From contig OMSV01000061.1 of the NCBI GenBank assembly GCA_900290385.1, positions 2,150-8,873 of the forward strand: DNA of 6,724 bases. Direction: 5' to 3'. Position 1 is the stretch's first letter. Each line of letters begins with the position of its first letter. This DNA is from Syntrophobacter sp. SbD2 (GTDB lineage Bacteria > Desulfobacterota > Syntrophobacteria > Syntrophobacterales > Syntrophobacteraceae). The notes under the pieces are model-generated. The model did no database searches. It saw only the letters and a list, made by a program, of their open reading frames with translations, and was not told the DNA's origin. The position numbers and the translations under genes were made by a program. Below, piece after piece: positions 1 to 5,738 of this stretch.

Positions 1-1240
1 TAGCTGTTTCAGCATCGTCCTCATCGACATAGGCAACGAAGATCTCCTCTGCCGTAGCCGTATTATTGGCCGGATCCACTGTGACCTTGAGATACCCGAG
101 TTGCCTTGTATCTCCGTACTCGAACCACACCGCATGAGGATAACCTTCCATCATGTCGGCAAATTTTCCTCCTGAATTACCGAGGACGAAATAGGGGATC
201 CCCTGGACTGAATACCGCTGGTAATCATGGGTGTGGCCCGCAAAATTCGCGCTGATATTGTAGGCACGATACAGTGTATCCCAGGGCGCAAGGTTGGGAT
301 CAGCGTGAGTTCTGCCGTAATCCCAGATCGGATGGTGATGTATGGTAAATGTTCCCGCCATGTTATTATCCAACTGTGCCGCGAGCCAGGGTACCTGACT
401 CCTGGTGAGAGTGATGTAAGGTAGGGGATCATCGCCATTGGCATGTTTTGGATCGGGAGAGTCAAGAACGACAAACCGGACGCCGGAGCAGTCAAAGCTG
501 TAGTTGAGGGCTCCCTTCGGGAGTATGTCATACGTCCAATGGTACTGATCGGCATCTGTAGGCGGGCCATCTGGATTGCCTTCATTATGATATTCATGGT
601 TCCCGACGGTGTGAAATATCGGGAACTTCGATAACATCTGGTCGGCATACTGGAAATAGACGGTCCAATAATCCTCGTAATCAAACCCTGCGTAGTCTCC
701 TCCGTGGAGGATGAAAAGTGCATCATTTTCATACTTGGCGATAGCGTCCGCCACGTATTTGAATCGTTTCTCTTCGGCATGTGTGTCACTGATTACGAGA
801 AAGGTGAACGGACCACTGACCGGCATCGTCCGAAATGTGCGGTTGCTGAATTCGTCGGGATTGTCCGACGGTTCGGCCCTGTATACATAGGAGGTGTCCG
901 CTTCAAGGTCTGTAAGCGATACGTGTTGATAGGCGCCCGTTGTCGTGGATTCCGCCTTTTCGTTGAAGCTCTGATACTGATCGTAATAACTTTGTGTGGC
1001 GTACTCAACCGAGCCCGTTGCGGAATCGGCTCCTCTCCAGTTGATGGTTGCGGAAGTCGTCTTGAGGTCCGTTACATAAGGTGTCCAATAATCCACCGCA
1101 GACGCCCCAACCGCAGGGACAGAACTGAAAAAGCGGATCGGTGCCACTCCGACGGCAAGCCCGCCCAGCACTAATCCCGAAACCTTCAACGCATCCCGCC
1201 TCTTTATTCCGCTCGAATCTGTTTTTTTAGTGTCCGCCAT
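1..1240 (-). CDS. Tat-exported metallophosphoesterase with N-terminal FnIII/PAP-like domain (3' end outside window)
   Basis: Predicted secreted metal-dependent phosphoesterase; the substrate cannot be read from the sequence. The open frame gives 413 residues from ATG at 1240 to the window edge with no stop. A GGGGG ribosome binding site (1247-1251) lies 6 nt before the ATG. Residues 13-19 (KRRDALK) followed by a hydrophobic stretch at 20-33 form a twin-arginine signal, with possible cleavage near A46 or A48. Residues about 50-140 resemble the fibronectin III-like N-domain of purple acid phosphatases. The calcineurin-like catalytic domain follows with its full motif set: D152-T-H154, G181-D182, G213-N-H-E216, H301-H-H303 and G335-H-T-H338. 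All metal ligands expected of the family are present, so the protein is probably active. Tat export followed by secretion through the adjacent type II system is inference. It could instead stay periplasmic or be called an alkaline phosphatase-like protein. Confidence 0.93.
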   Translation of the reverse strand, partial: MADTKKTDSSGIKRRDALKVSGLVLGGLAVGVAPIRFFSSVPAVGASAVDYWTPYVTDLKTTSATINWRGADSATGSVEYATQSYYDQYQSFNEKAESTTTGAYQHVSLTDLEADTSYVYRAEPSDNPDEFSNRTFRTMPVSGPFTFLVISDTHAEEKRFKYVADAIAKYENDALFILHGGDYAGFDYEDYWTVYFQYADQMLSKFPIFHTVGNHEYHNEGNPDGPPTDADQYHWTYDILPKGALNYSFDCSGVRFVVLDSPDPKHANGDDPLPYITLTRSQVPWLAAQLDNNMAGTFTIHHHPIWDYGRTHADPNLAPWDTLYRAYNISANFAGHTHDYQRYSVQGIPYFVLGNSGGKFADMMEGYPHAVWFEYGDTRQLGYLKVTVDPANNTATAEEIFVAYVDEDDAETA

Positions 1241-1298
1241 GCAATTCCCCCTTTTTTACCATATTCTTTTCGTCGCTTTTCACACGCTCTCGGGCCTA

Positions 1299-1327
1299 TT
1301 CATAAATAATCCGGAATAATGCATCAA
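1299..1327 (-). promoter_or_regulatory. Candidate hybrid promoter spanning the IS end, facing the phosphatase gene
   Basis: On the minus strand TTGATG (1327-1322, inside the IS inverted repeat) is followed after exactly 17 nt by TATGAA (1304-1299, in the host flank). Each box matches the sigma-70 consensus at 4 of 6 positions. Transcription would start near 1292, about 50 nt before the phosphatase ATG. ISEcp1, a member of the IS1380 family, is known to drive genes beyond its transposase-distal end, and the orientation here is the same. Prediction from sequence only. Confidence 0.4.
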
Positions 1328-1328
1328 C
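1311..1328. repeat. IS terminal inverted repeat, transposase-distal end
   Basis: Reads CCGGAATAATGCATCAAC inward. It matches the inward reading of the other end at 12 of 18 positions, with the shared core TGC at positions 10-12. The host flank outside it is ATAAT. Confidence 0.8.
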
Positions 1329-1554
1329 TTCTGTGCTCCGTACCCAAACTGCATGTTGGAATTGGATTTTCGCTTGAGAACTTCCGCTCCACCCCTGAAG
1401 CCACTAGCAGCATACAATTTTACCAATAGAATACGCAATTTTTCATGATGCCTGCCTCGCCCGCGAAGCATCAAAATGGTATTTAGAGACCCTATTTTGT
1501 AGGTAAGTGAAACGTCAATTGGACTTGTTTGTGCAATTTCAAGACACACCTCCT

Positions 1555-1592
1555 CCCCGCAGTCGGGGCACTCGTCTGCCACTGGGTGGCAG
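1555..1592 (-). other. Two tandem hairpins just after the transposase stop
   Basis: CTGCCAC/GTGGCAG (1576-1582 with 1586-1592, 3-nt loop) is a perfect 7-bp stem beginning 2 nt after the transposase stop codon. CCCCG/CGGGG (1555-1559 with 1564-1568, 4-nt loop) is a perfect 5-bp stem. No T-run follows either, so they are not a standard intrinsic terminator. They could stabilise the transcript end or block read-through from inside the IS. Confidence 0.5.
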
Positions 1593-1594
1593 GC

Positions 1595-2901
1595 TCAAGC
1601 GAACAGGATGCGATAGTGCCGAGCGAGAGGAAAAGCCGTTGCTGCATGAACATGCCGTCTTCGGGCATGGTAGACCACTCTGGCTCCAACCTTCACAAGC
1701 CGCCGGATGATTGAGTCTATGGACGGTTTGACATTCTCGCCCCAGAATGCGCTGTCCCGGATCATGTGGAGCAGATTGTAGGCCAGACATCCGACGAGAA
1801 GCCTTGCTTGATTCGCTGCAAACCGGTGGCAACTCGTCTTGTCCCATCTGAGGGTGTTTTTCCCTTCTTTTATCCGGTTTTCAATCTCAGACCGCCCATT
1901 GTAGGTCGCAATTACCTTTTTAGCTTCCATACCGGAGTTCGTCACGATAAACCCGACACGAGGAAATAGTTCACCACATGCCATTCTATCTTACAGACAA
2001 CCCGTCGGGGCTTGTTCCATTTCTGCGCGTGGTAATGAAACTCAATCACCTTCACCTGCACGCCGTCCTTTGGGGGACGACCTGCGGGACGATTCAAATG
2101 AGGTTGGATGAGCTTCTTGAGGCTACTGTTGCTGGAAATCCGAATGAAGTAGGTGATGCGCCGGCCTTCACAAAATTCGTACAGGTCCGGACCGGCAAAG
2201 GCCGCATCCCCTCGGAGCCAAAACTGCTTGAACCAGAACCTATAGCGGTCAGCCAGAGCAGAGATAAGGTCCAGGACGCCATCGGCTGAATGCGCGTTTC
2301 CGGGTCTAAGTTTTGCGCCCAAAAGATCTCCGTTGCCGGTGAAGCAAAACAGGGGATGGTAACAGAGCTGCTCGAAGTAACCATTGAAGGCCGCACCCTC
2401 TTGCTTTCCGTGAACGGGGTCTTCGGTGGAATCGACATCGATGATGAGCCGCCGCTTGTTTCTGCGCCGAAGCAGGGTATCGGCGGACCGGCAGAGCGCA
2501 TTTTCCAGGGCCTTCAGTCCCCTGCCGGTGCCGAGTATCTTGTTCTCGAATCGGCTCAGCGAGGATTGCCCTGCTCCGTTCTCATGCTCTTTGCCCAGGG
2601 CCAACCGGAGCGCCGGGTCCACCCTCAGGTGATCGGCGTCATTGCAATCCTCATAGCCCGCCGCAACCTGATAGACTCTCTGCCGCAACAGTTCGAGCAA
2701 CGAGTGACCCGTATGACGAGCCGATCTTGGGTCATCAATTTGCGACGCGGCAGCATTTAGGATATTGAAGCGCTGATCGATCTCCCTTATGATAAGAAAG
2801 CCTGTATCGGAGGTCATCTTTGCGCCCCGAAAATCAATGCTGATGGAGCGGTCAAATTGCGGCCTTATTGTCCCTGTCTGCTTGTCACCAACCGCGCGCA
2901 T
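1595..2901 (-). pseudogene. IS1380-family transposase, disrupted by a frameshift
   Basis: DDE-type transposase that would cut and join the IS ends. It is read in two frames: 2901-1942 (319 aa, ATG with upstream GGAGG) and a second frame continuing to the TGA at 1597-1595. Frame 1 runs IEWH then VVNYF; frame 2 resumes GELFPRVGFIVTN, so the break lies between 1978 and 1975 and is explained by loss of one base. Joined, the product is about 435 aa, normal for the family. Catalytic residues remain: D155-V-D157-STEDP, R230-G-D232, and in the second frame the Y-(2)-R-(3)-E-(6)-K signature (YNGRSEIENRIKEGK). The Met at 1984 that opens the second frame is probably not a real start. A sequencing error could give the same picture. 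I see no slippery heptamer at the junction, and IS1380 transposases are normally single ORFs. Confidence 0.9.
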
Positions 2902-2978
2902 AAGCTTTCACCCTCCCCCGACAAATTTGGCGCATAATATCAGATAGTTGGGACAAATGCATTGTAATTGTCAGGCAT

Positions 2979-2996
2979 GCTCACGCATAATCCAGG
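2979..2996. repeat. IS terminal inverted repeat, transposase-proximal end
   Basis: Read inward on the minus strand: CCTGGATTATGCGTGAGC, the partner of 1311-1328. It lies 78 bp upstream of the transposase ATG and directly abuts ATAAA, which is part of the T2SS operon terminator tail. Confidence 0.8.
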
Positions 2997-2998
2997 AT

Positions 2999-3035
2999 AA
3001 AAAGCCGCTACGCGCACATTAGTGCGCTCCGCGGC
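2999..3035 (-). terminator. Rho-independent terminator of the T2SS operon
   Basis: Minus-strand order: outer arm GCCGC (3035-3031), GGA, inner arm GCGCAC (3027-3022), loop TAAT, inner arm GTGCGC (3017-3012), GTA, outer arm GCGGC (3008-3004), then TTTTT (3003-2999). Both stems are perfect and are separated by a 3x3 internal loop. It lies about 110 nt after the gspK stop. The U-tract is cut short at 2997 by the IS, whose target duplication overlaps it. Confidence 0.88.
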
Positions 3036-3145
3036 ACAACCCGCGCCGACCCACATTGGATTCTCGACAGCCCGCACACCCACCCGCGAGGCGGGGCCGG
3101 CGGCGGGTGGCCTTGTGAAGCGAATTCAGGTACTTGGGGATCTGC
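3036..3145. other. GC-rich spacer after gspK with an 8-bp inverted repeat
   Basis: The stretch between the gspK stop and the terminator holds no gene. It is clearly more GC-rich than its neighbours, especially 3070-3110. CCACCCGC (3080-3087) and GCGGGTGG (3103-3110) form a perfect 8-bp stem around a 15-nt GC-rich loop. No T-run follows, so it is more likely an mRNA 3'-end stabilising hairpin or a REP-like scrap than a second terminator. Confidence 0.55.
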
Positions 3146-4081
3146 CTACATCACCTTCCTGCTCAATATCTGGTAAGGTTTGTCGCCGCTGCTCGTGTAG
3201 CGTACCGTTAGCCAGACACCCGCACTCGGGGGTCCGTTTTCGGATTTCCCAAACGAAAGAATGCGATAGATGCCTCCAGGTCTCCAGAATTTGGACACAG
3301 AAGCCTGTTGGCCTCCAAGACCTGGAGACGAGTTTGTATTGCCACCATATATCGTAAGCAGGCTGAAGAGGGAATTGGGGGCCGGAATTACAATATCCTG
3401 ACAACTCCCCTGGAACTCGCCCATCCCTTCATCTGTTCCGTTACCGTAGCCGTAAAAAAGCTGCTGGTTGACGCCCGGGACCAGCAGCAGCTGATCCAGG
3501 CCGGTGAGCGGGCCATTGAAAGGAATGTAGTTAAGGCCGGCCTTTATATAGTCATCTTTTTCCATCCCTTGAGGCCGGGGGATATTGTCGGCGTGGGTAA
3601 AATCGAGTATTCGGTCCGCCAGCTTCTCCGACGTCAATTCATCGGCGCCGGCATTTTGAAGCACCTGCCTGAGTTGAACCGTCTGGGCCGAGTTAACGTT
3701 TACCTTGGTCTCTTCGGATTCGATAACAACAACGGCGATGCCGCTGTTATACCTGACTGTGCGGGGCTGTCCATCGGGCTGCCAGTTCAGATCGATGGGC
3801 TGGTTCTTCCTCAGAGCAGGCGCCTGGCCCATCCGCGCCAGGGCTTCGTAGCATCCCCCAAGGGCAAGATAGAGGGCCTGGGAGTCTCGTATCGAGTGCA
3901 TCCGGTCTTCTCCCAGCAGCCGGGTCTGGGCGCTTATCTGGAATGCAAACCACATGACAAGGGCGCAAATCCACAAAACGGCTATAAGCACAACACCCTT
4001 TACGGAGGACAGAGGACGGAGAACAGAGTAGAGAGGGTGGCTCTTCGTCTTCCGTCTTAAGCTTTGGGCGATATTATTCAT
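3146..4081 (-). CDS. gspK: Type II secretion minor pseudopilin GspK
   Basis: Large minor pseudopilin thought to cap the pseudopilus tip with GspI and GspJ. 311 aa, the usual GspK length. The leader ends KG29 and cleavage would fall before V30; the hydrophobic helix VVLIAVLWICALVMW follows. The +5 residue is Ala (A34), not Glu, which is typical of GspK and separates it from the other pseudopilins. Residues about 125-165 (NVNSAQTVQLRQVL onward) and 180-205 (YIPFNGPLTGLDQLLLVPGV) match the GspK SAM-like/helix-hairpin-helix region. The ATG overlaps the gspJ stop (ATGA, 4081-4078), implying coupled translation. Leader codons 19-27 are made of 7-bp repeats related to those in gspH. It is the last gene of the operon; no gspL or gspM follows before the terminator. 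Confidence 0.93.
   Translation of the reverse strand: MNNIAQSLRRKTKSHPLYSVLRPLSSVKGVVLIAVLWICALVMWFAFQISAQTRLLGEDRMHSIRDSQALYLALGGCYEALARMGQAPALRKNQPIDLNWQPDGQPRTVRYNSGIAVVVIESEETKVNVNSAQTVQLRQVLQNAGADELTSEKLADRILDFTHADNIPRPQGMEKDDYIKAGLNYIPFNGPLTGLDQLLLVPGVNQQLFYGYGNGTDEGMGEFQGSCQDIVIPAPNSLFSLLTIYGGNTNSSPGLGGQQASVSKFWRPGGIYRILSFGKSENGPPSAGVWLTVRYTSSGDKPYQILSRKVM
4000..4055 (-). repeat. 7-bp repeats in the gspK leader-coding region
   Basis: Minus strand 4027-4000 reads as four in-phase heptamers: TCTGTTC, TCCGTCC, TCTGTCC, TCCGTAA. Just upstream, 4055-4043 reads ACGGAAG ACGAAG, the unit that makes up the gspF-gspH spacer. It is nearly the reverse complement of the first type (ACGGA with TCCGT), so the two blocks could pair as a hairpin in the mRNA. 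The first block encodes residues 19-27, just before the leader cleavage site. Confidence 0.75.
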
Positions 4082-4767
4082 TGGTTTAAGCCAGTGTTAA
4101 AACCACCTGCTCCGGCGCCCGGGGCAGCCACATTTGAGACCTCGATCGGGAATGGAGCGTTCAGCATGCAGACCCGGGCATGAACCACCGAATCATTTGC
4201 TCTCCACCTCACGAGGACTTCCACCGGTAATTCGTTAACATTCTGCCAGGATTGCGAAAACCGCGTGGACTCCCTGCCGGCATAGGCCAGAGCGAATTCC
4301 GGGAAATCAACTCCATAAGAACGAACTTCAGTGTCTTTTTTGCTGGAAGACCCGCCGGCGAGAAACCTCTCGATGGAATCCGGATGATAGGGGTCCAACA
4401 GAAGTTCAGAATAGTAGAGCACCCTGGAGTTTGGATCATACGCGTAACGAGCGACTACCGGCACACCCTGTGAGATCGCCTTTACGGAATGAGCGGTTAC
4501 AAAAACAATCGAGTTCTCTTGCCCGGCAAACAAAGGGCGCACGCCGCCCGTGAATTTGATGGGCGTTGGATCGCATTCGGCCAGTTGGCGATTGAGCAGA
4601 TCGGCCAACTGGAAAGTCTGGTCCGGCTTTTGATTCTGAGTGGACCGCCATACGCGAAGCGTAAACGCGAAACAAACCGAGAGAATGCCGACCACGAGCG
4701 CGGAAGTCGCCATAGCCAGGATCAGCTCGATCAGCGTGAAGCCTTTCCGGTATCCGGCATCCGGCAT
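4078..4767 (-). CDS. gspJ: Type II secretion minor pseudopilin GspJ
   Basis: Minor pseudopilin that forms the tip complex with GspI and GspK. 229 aa. The short leader MPDAGYRKG9 is followed by the class III prepilin site and helix (F10-T-L-I-E14, with Glu at +5), then the hydrophobic segment to about residue 30. The globular part carries GspJ-like features: FQLADLLNRQL, a beta-rich middle (SIVFVTAHS, ARYAYDPNSRVLYYSE) and VLVRWRAND toward the end. The tail is Gly/Ala-rich (PGAGAGGFNTG). A GGAG lies 10 nt before the ATG, somewhat far. It starts 37 nt after gspI and overlaps gspK by 4 nt. Assignment rests on gene order plus the prepilin signature; the domain itself is divergent. Confidence 0.88.
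   Translation of the reverse strand: MPDAGYRKGFTLIELILAMATSALVVGILSVCFAFTLRVWRSTQNQKPDQTFQLADLLNRQLAECDPTPIKFTGGVRPLFAGQENSIVFVTAHSVKAISQGVPVVARYAYDPNSRVLYYSELLLDPYHPDSIERFLAGGSSSKKDTEVRSYGVDFPEFALAYAGRESTRFSQSWQNVNELPVEVLVRWRANDSVVHARVCMLNAPFPIEVSNVAAPGAGAGGFNTGLNQ
4747..4767 (-). repeat. 7-bp tandem repeat containing the gspJ start codon
   Basis: Minus strand reads ATGCCGG, ATGCCGG, ATACCGG from 4767 to 4747, three contiguous heptamers with the first beginning at the gspJ ATG. They encode leader residues 1-7. The second ATG is in another frame (7 is not a multiple of 3), so only the first opens the gspJ frame. Confidence 0.8.
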
Positions 4768-4804
4768 GTATTATCCACTCCGCTGCTCCATCCGTGATTC
4801 ACAG

Positions 4805-5230
4805 CTATTTCAGATCCTTGTTGGGAATTATTATACTAAATTCCAGACTCGAGGACTCGTAGTTCAGCGTCACACGGTATAACCGGCCGGATTTTCCGCC
4901 GCCCTCACTTTCTTCAGCGAGTGGTACCGGAAGCAGGTAAACACCCACCTTAGGAGATCCATCAATCTCTTCCAGGCCCACAAACCCGGCCATCGCCTTT
5001 ACCGGATCGGCCAGGATGACCTGTGCGGCGGACTCCAATATGGGCTGAATATAAGCCTTTTCCTTCAAATTGATCTTATAGCGAATGGACTCGGAGATAA
5101 GCCCCATCACCGAGCCTATAATCAAAGCGCCGATAGCCAGGCTGACCATCGTCTCAATAAGAGTGAATCCGCGTTCCCGTGTCGCTGCGTCGCCGTGTCG
5201 GGCTTTTTGTCTCCGCGTCTGTTTTCTCAC
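4805..5230 (-). CDS. gspI: Type II secretion minor pseudopilin GspI-like
   Basis: Prepilin-like protein, 141 aa, assigned as GspI by position between gspH and gspJ. A long, strongly basic leader (residues 1-21, many Arg/Lys) ends RERG21, then F22-T-L-I-E26 with Glu at +5, and a hydrophobic helix to about residue 46. The remaining ~95 residues include LYRVTLNYESSSLEFSIIIPN, a small beta-rich domain. The start is GTG at 5230. No in-frame ATG precedes the prepilin motif, and the only ribosome binding-like sequence (GAAAGG) directly abuts the GTG, so initiation is probably coupled to gspH, which ends 4 nt earlier. Leader codons 11-21 are built from 8-bp repeats. The helix (TMVSLAIGALIIGSVMGLIS) is less typical of GspI and recalls PilV/FimT proteins, hence 'GspI-like'. 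Confidence 0.82.
   Translation of the reverse strand: MRKQTRRQKARHGDAATRERGFTLIETMVSLAIGALIIGSVMGLISESIRYKINLKEKAYIQPILESAAQVILADPVKAMAGFVGLEEIDGSPKVGVYLLPVPLAEESEGGGKSGRLYRVTLNYESSSLEFSIIIPNKDLK
5168..5219 (-). repeat. 8-bp repeats in the gspI leader-coding region
   Basis: Minus strand 5199-5168 reads as four in-phase octamers: GACACGGC, GACGCAGC, GACACGGG, AACGCGGA. Two further units, GACGCGGA and GACAAAAA (5219-5204), lie upstream after a 4-nt interruption. Together they encode much of the basic GspI leader. Confidence 0.7.
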
Positions 5231-5234
5231 CCTT

Positions 5235-5738
5235 TCACTTGGTCCTCTCCAGGCTCAGCGTTCCGAACAGTGGATGTATATAGACGTGGTAGGTGCGCTC
5301 GTGATCGAAGACAACTTCAAAATCGTTTCCGACGAGACTTCCGTCCGGGTAAAAAATAATAAGGAAATCGCCTGTTCCCGGCTCCTGCTGCAGGTTCTCT
5401 GAAAATATTTCGGCATTAAGAGGTATGGAATGCCGGGGTGGATTTTCAAAACCGTAAACCCGCGTGACCCCGTTAAGTCTGAATGAGATCGGGCGTCCGC
5501 AATTCATGGCGAACAGGCGGCTCCTTTTTATGGACTCGGTAAATTGCTGGAGAAAATCGGTGTCTTCAATCTGTTTCCAGTTGGAGCCGACCCTTGGGAC
5601 AACCACGGCGATTGTCACTGAAATGATCGCCAGTACAACGATCATTTCAACCAGGGTAAAACCGCGAACGGAGATTCCGGGACTCAGGACGGAGGGCAGA
5701 GACCGCAAATCGAATAATCTCCGCCATCGTTTATCCAT
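5235..5738 (-). CDS. gspH: Type II secretion minor pseudopilin GspH
   Basis: Minor pseudopilin of the T2SS pseudopilus. 167 aa from the ATG at 5738. A longer reading from 5831 exists, but it would overlap gspF by 79 nt and give an implausible leader; the 5738 start has GGAAGA 6 nt upstream and sits 14 nt after the gspF stop. The leader ends SVRG26, then F27-T-L-V-E31 (Glu at +5) and a helix MIVVLAIISVTIAVVVP. Then come SIKRSRLFAMNCGRPISFRL and FLIIFYPDGS, both typical of GspH/FimT and unlike GspG, which would have a glycine-rich calcium-binding region and a conserved YP motif. It occupies the place after gspF where the major pseudopilin gspG normally stands. The GTG of gspI follows 4 nt after its TGA. 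Confidence 0.9.
   Translation of the reverse strand: MDKRWRRLFDLRSLPSVLSPGISVRGFTLVEMIVVLAIISVTIAVVVPRVGSNWKQIEDTDFLQQFTESIKRSRLFAMNCGRPISFRLNGVTRVYGFENPPRHSIPLNAEIFSENLQQEPGTGDFLIIFYPDGSLVGNDFEVVFDHERTYHVYIHPLFGTLSLERTK
5666..5700 (-). repeat. 7-bp repeats in the gspH leader-coding region
   Basis: Minus strand 5700-5666 divides in phase into TCTGCCC, TCCGTCC, TGAGTCC, CGGAATC, TCCGTTC, five degenerate copies of about TCCGTCC. They encode residues 13-25, ending just before the G26|F27 cleavage site. The same family is found in gspK (4027-4000). Confidence 0.65.

Larger units (their letters stand above)
1311..1594. other. Transposase-distal non-coding part of the IS
   Basis: These 284 bases lie between the transposase stop and the IS end. 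I see no supported gene. The segment holds two adjacent hairpins just after the stop (1555-1592) and a further inverted repeat, TGATGC (1446-1451) with GCATCA (1468-1473), with TCGC/GCGA nested between them. Long structured segments on this side are known in IS1380-type elements, where they can hold outward promoters. Confidence 0.55.
1311..2996 (-). mobile_element. IS1380-family insertion sequence, complete ends, transposase frameshifted
   Basis: About 1.69 kb, within the usual size of IS1380-type elements. It is bounded by imperfect 18-bp inverted repeats that begin with CC at each end (12 of 18 positions match). The flanks are ATAAT (1306-1310) and ATAAA (2997-3001), a 5-bp AT-rich target duplication that now differs at one base. 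Inside is one transposase gene on the minus strand, preceded by about 95 bp and followed by 284 bp without a convincing gene. The frameshift, the worn terminal repeats and the mismatched duplication all suggest an old insertion that no longer moves by itself. Confidence 0.88.

Noticed and set aside
151..789. 212-codon minus-strand frame
   Set aside because: It lies in another frame of the metallophosphoesterase gene, whose own frame carries all the family motifs and continues open to the window edge.
1280..1582. 100-codon minus-strand frame opening with a CPDCG motif inside the IS
   Set aside because: It runs straight through the IS terminal repeat into host flank, has a single CxxC pair rather than a full zinc site, begins at a GTG inside the hairpin after the transposase, and resembles no protein I know.
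1970..1985. Programmed frameshifting in the transposase
   Set aside because: IS1380 transposases are normally one ORF, no slippery heptamer is visible at the junction, and the break falls in a conserved domain rather than between domains.
1978..2760. Plus-strand frames of 103 and 156 codons opposite the transposase
   Set aside because: Both are antisense shadows of the IS1380 transposase; the minus strand has the catalytic residues.
3308..4060. 250-codon plus-strand frame
   Set aside because: Antisense to gspK, which has the full pseudopilin layout and is coupled to gspJ; no family features are seen in the plus-strand frame.
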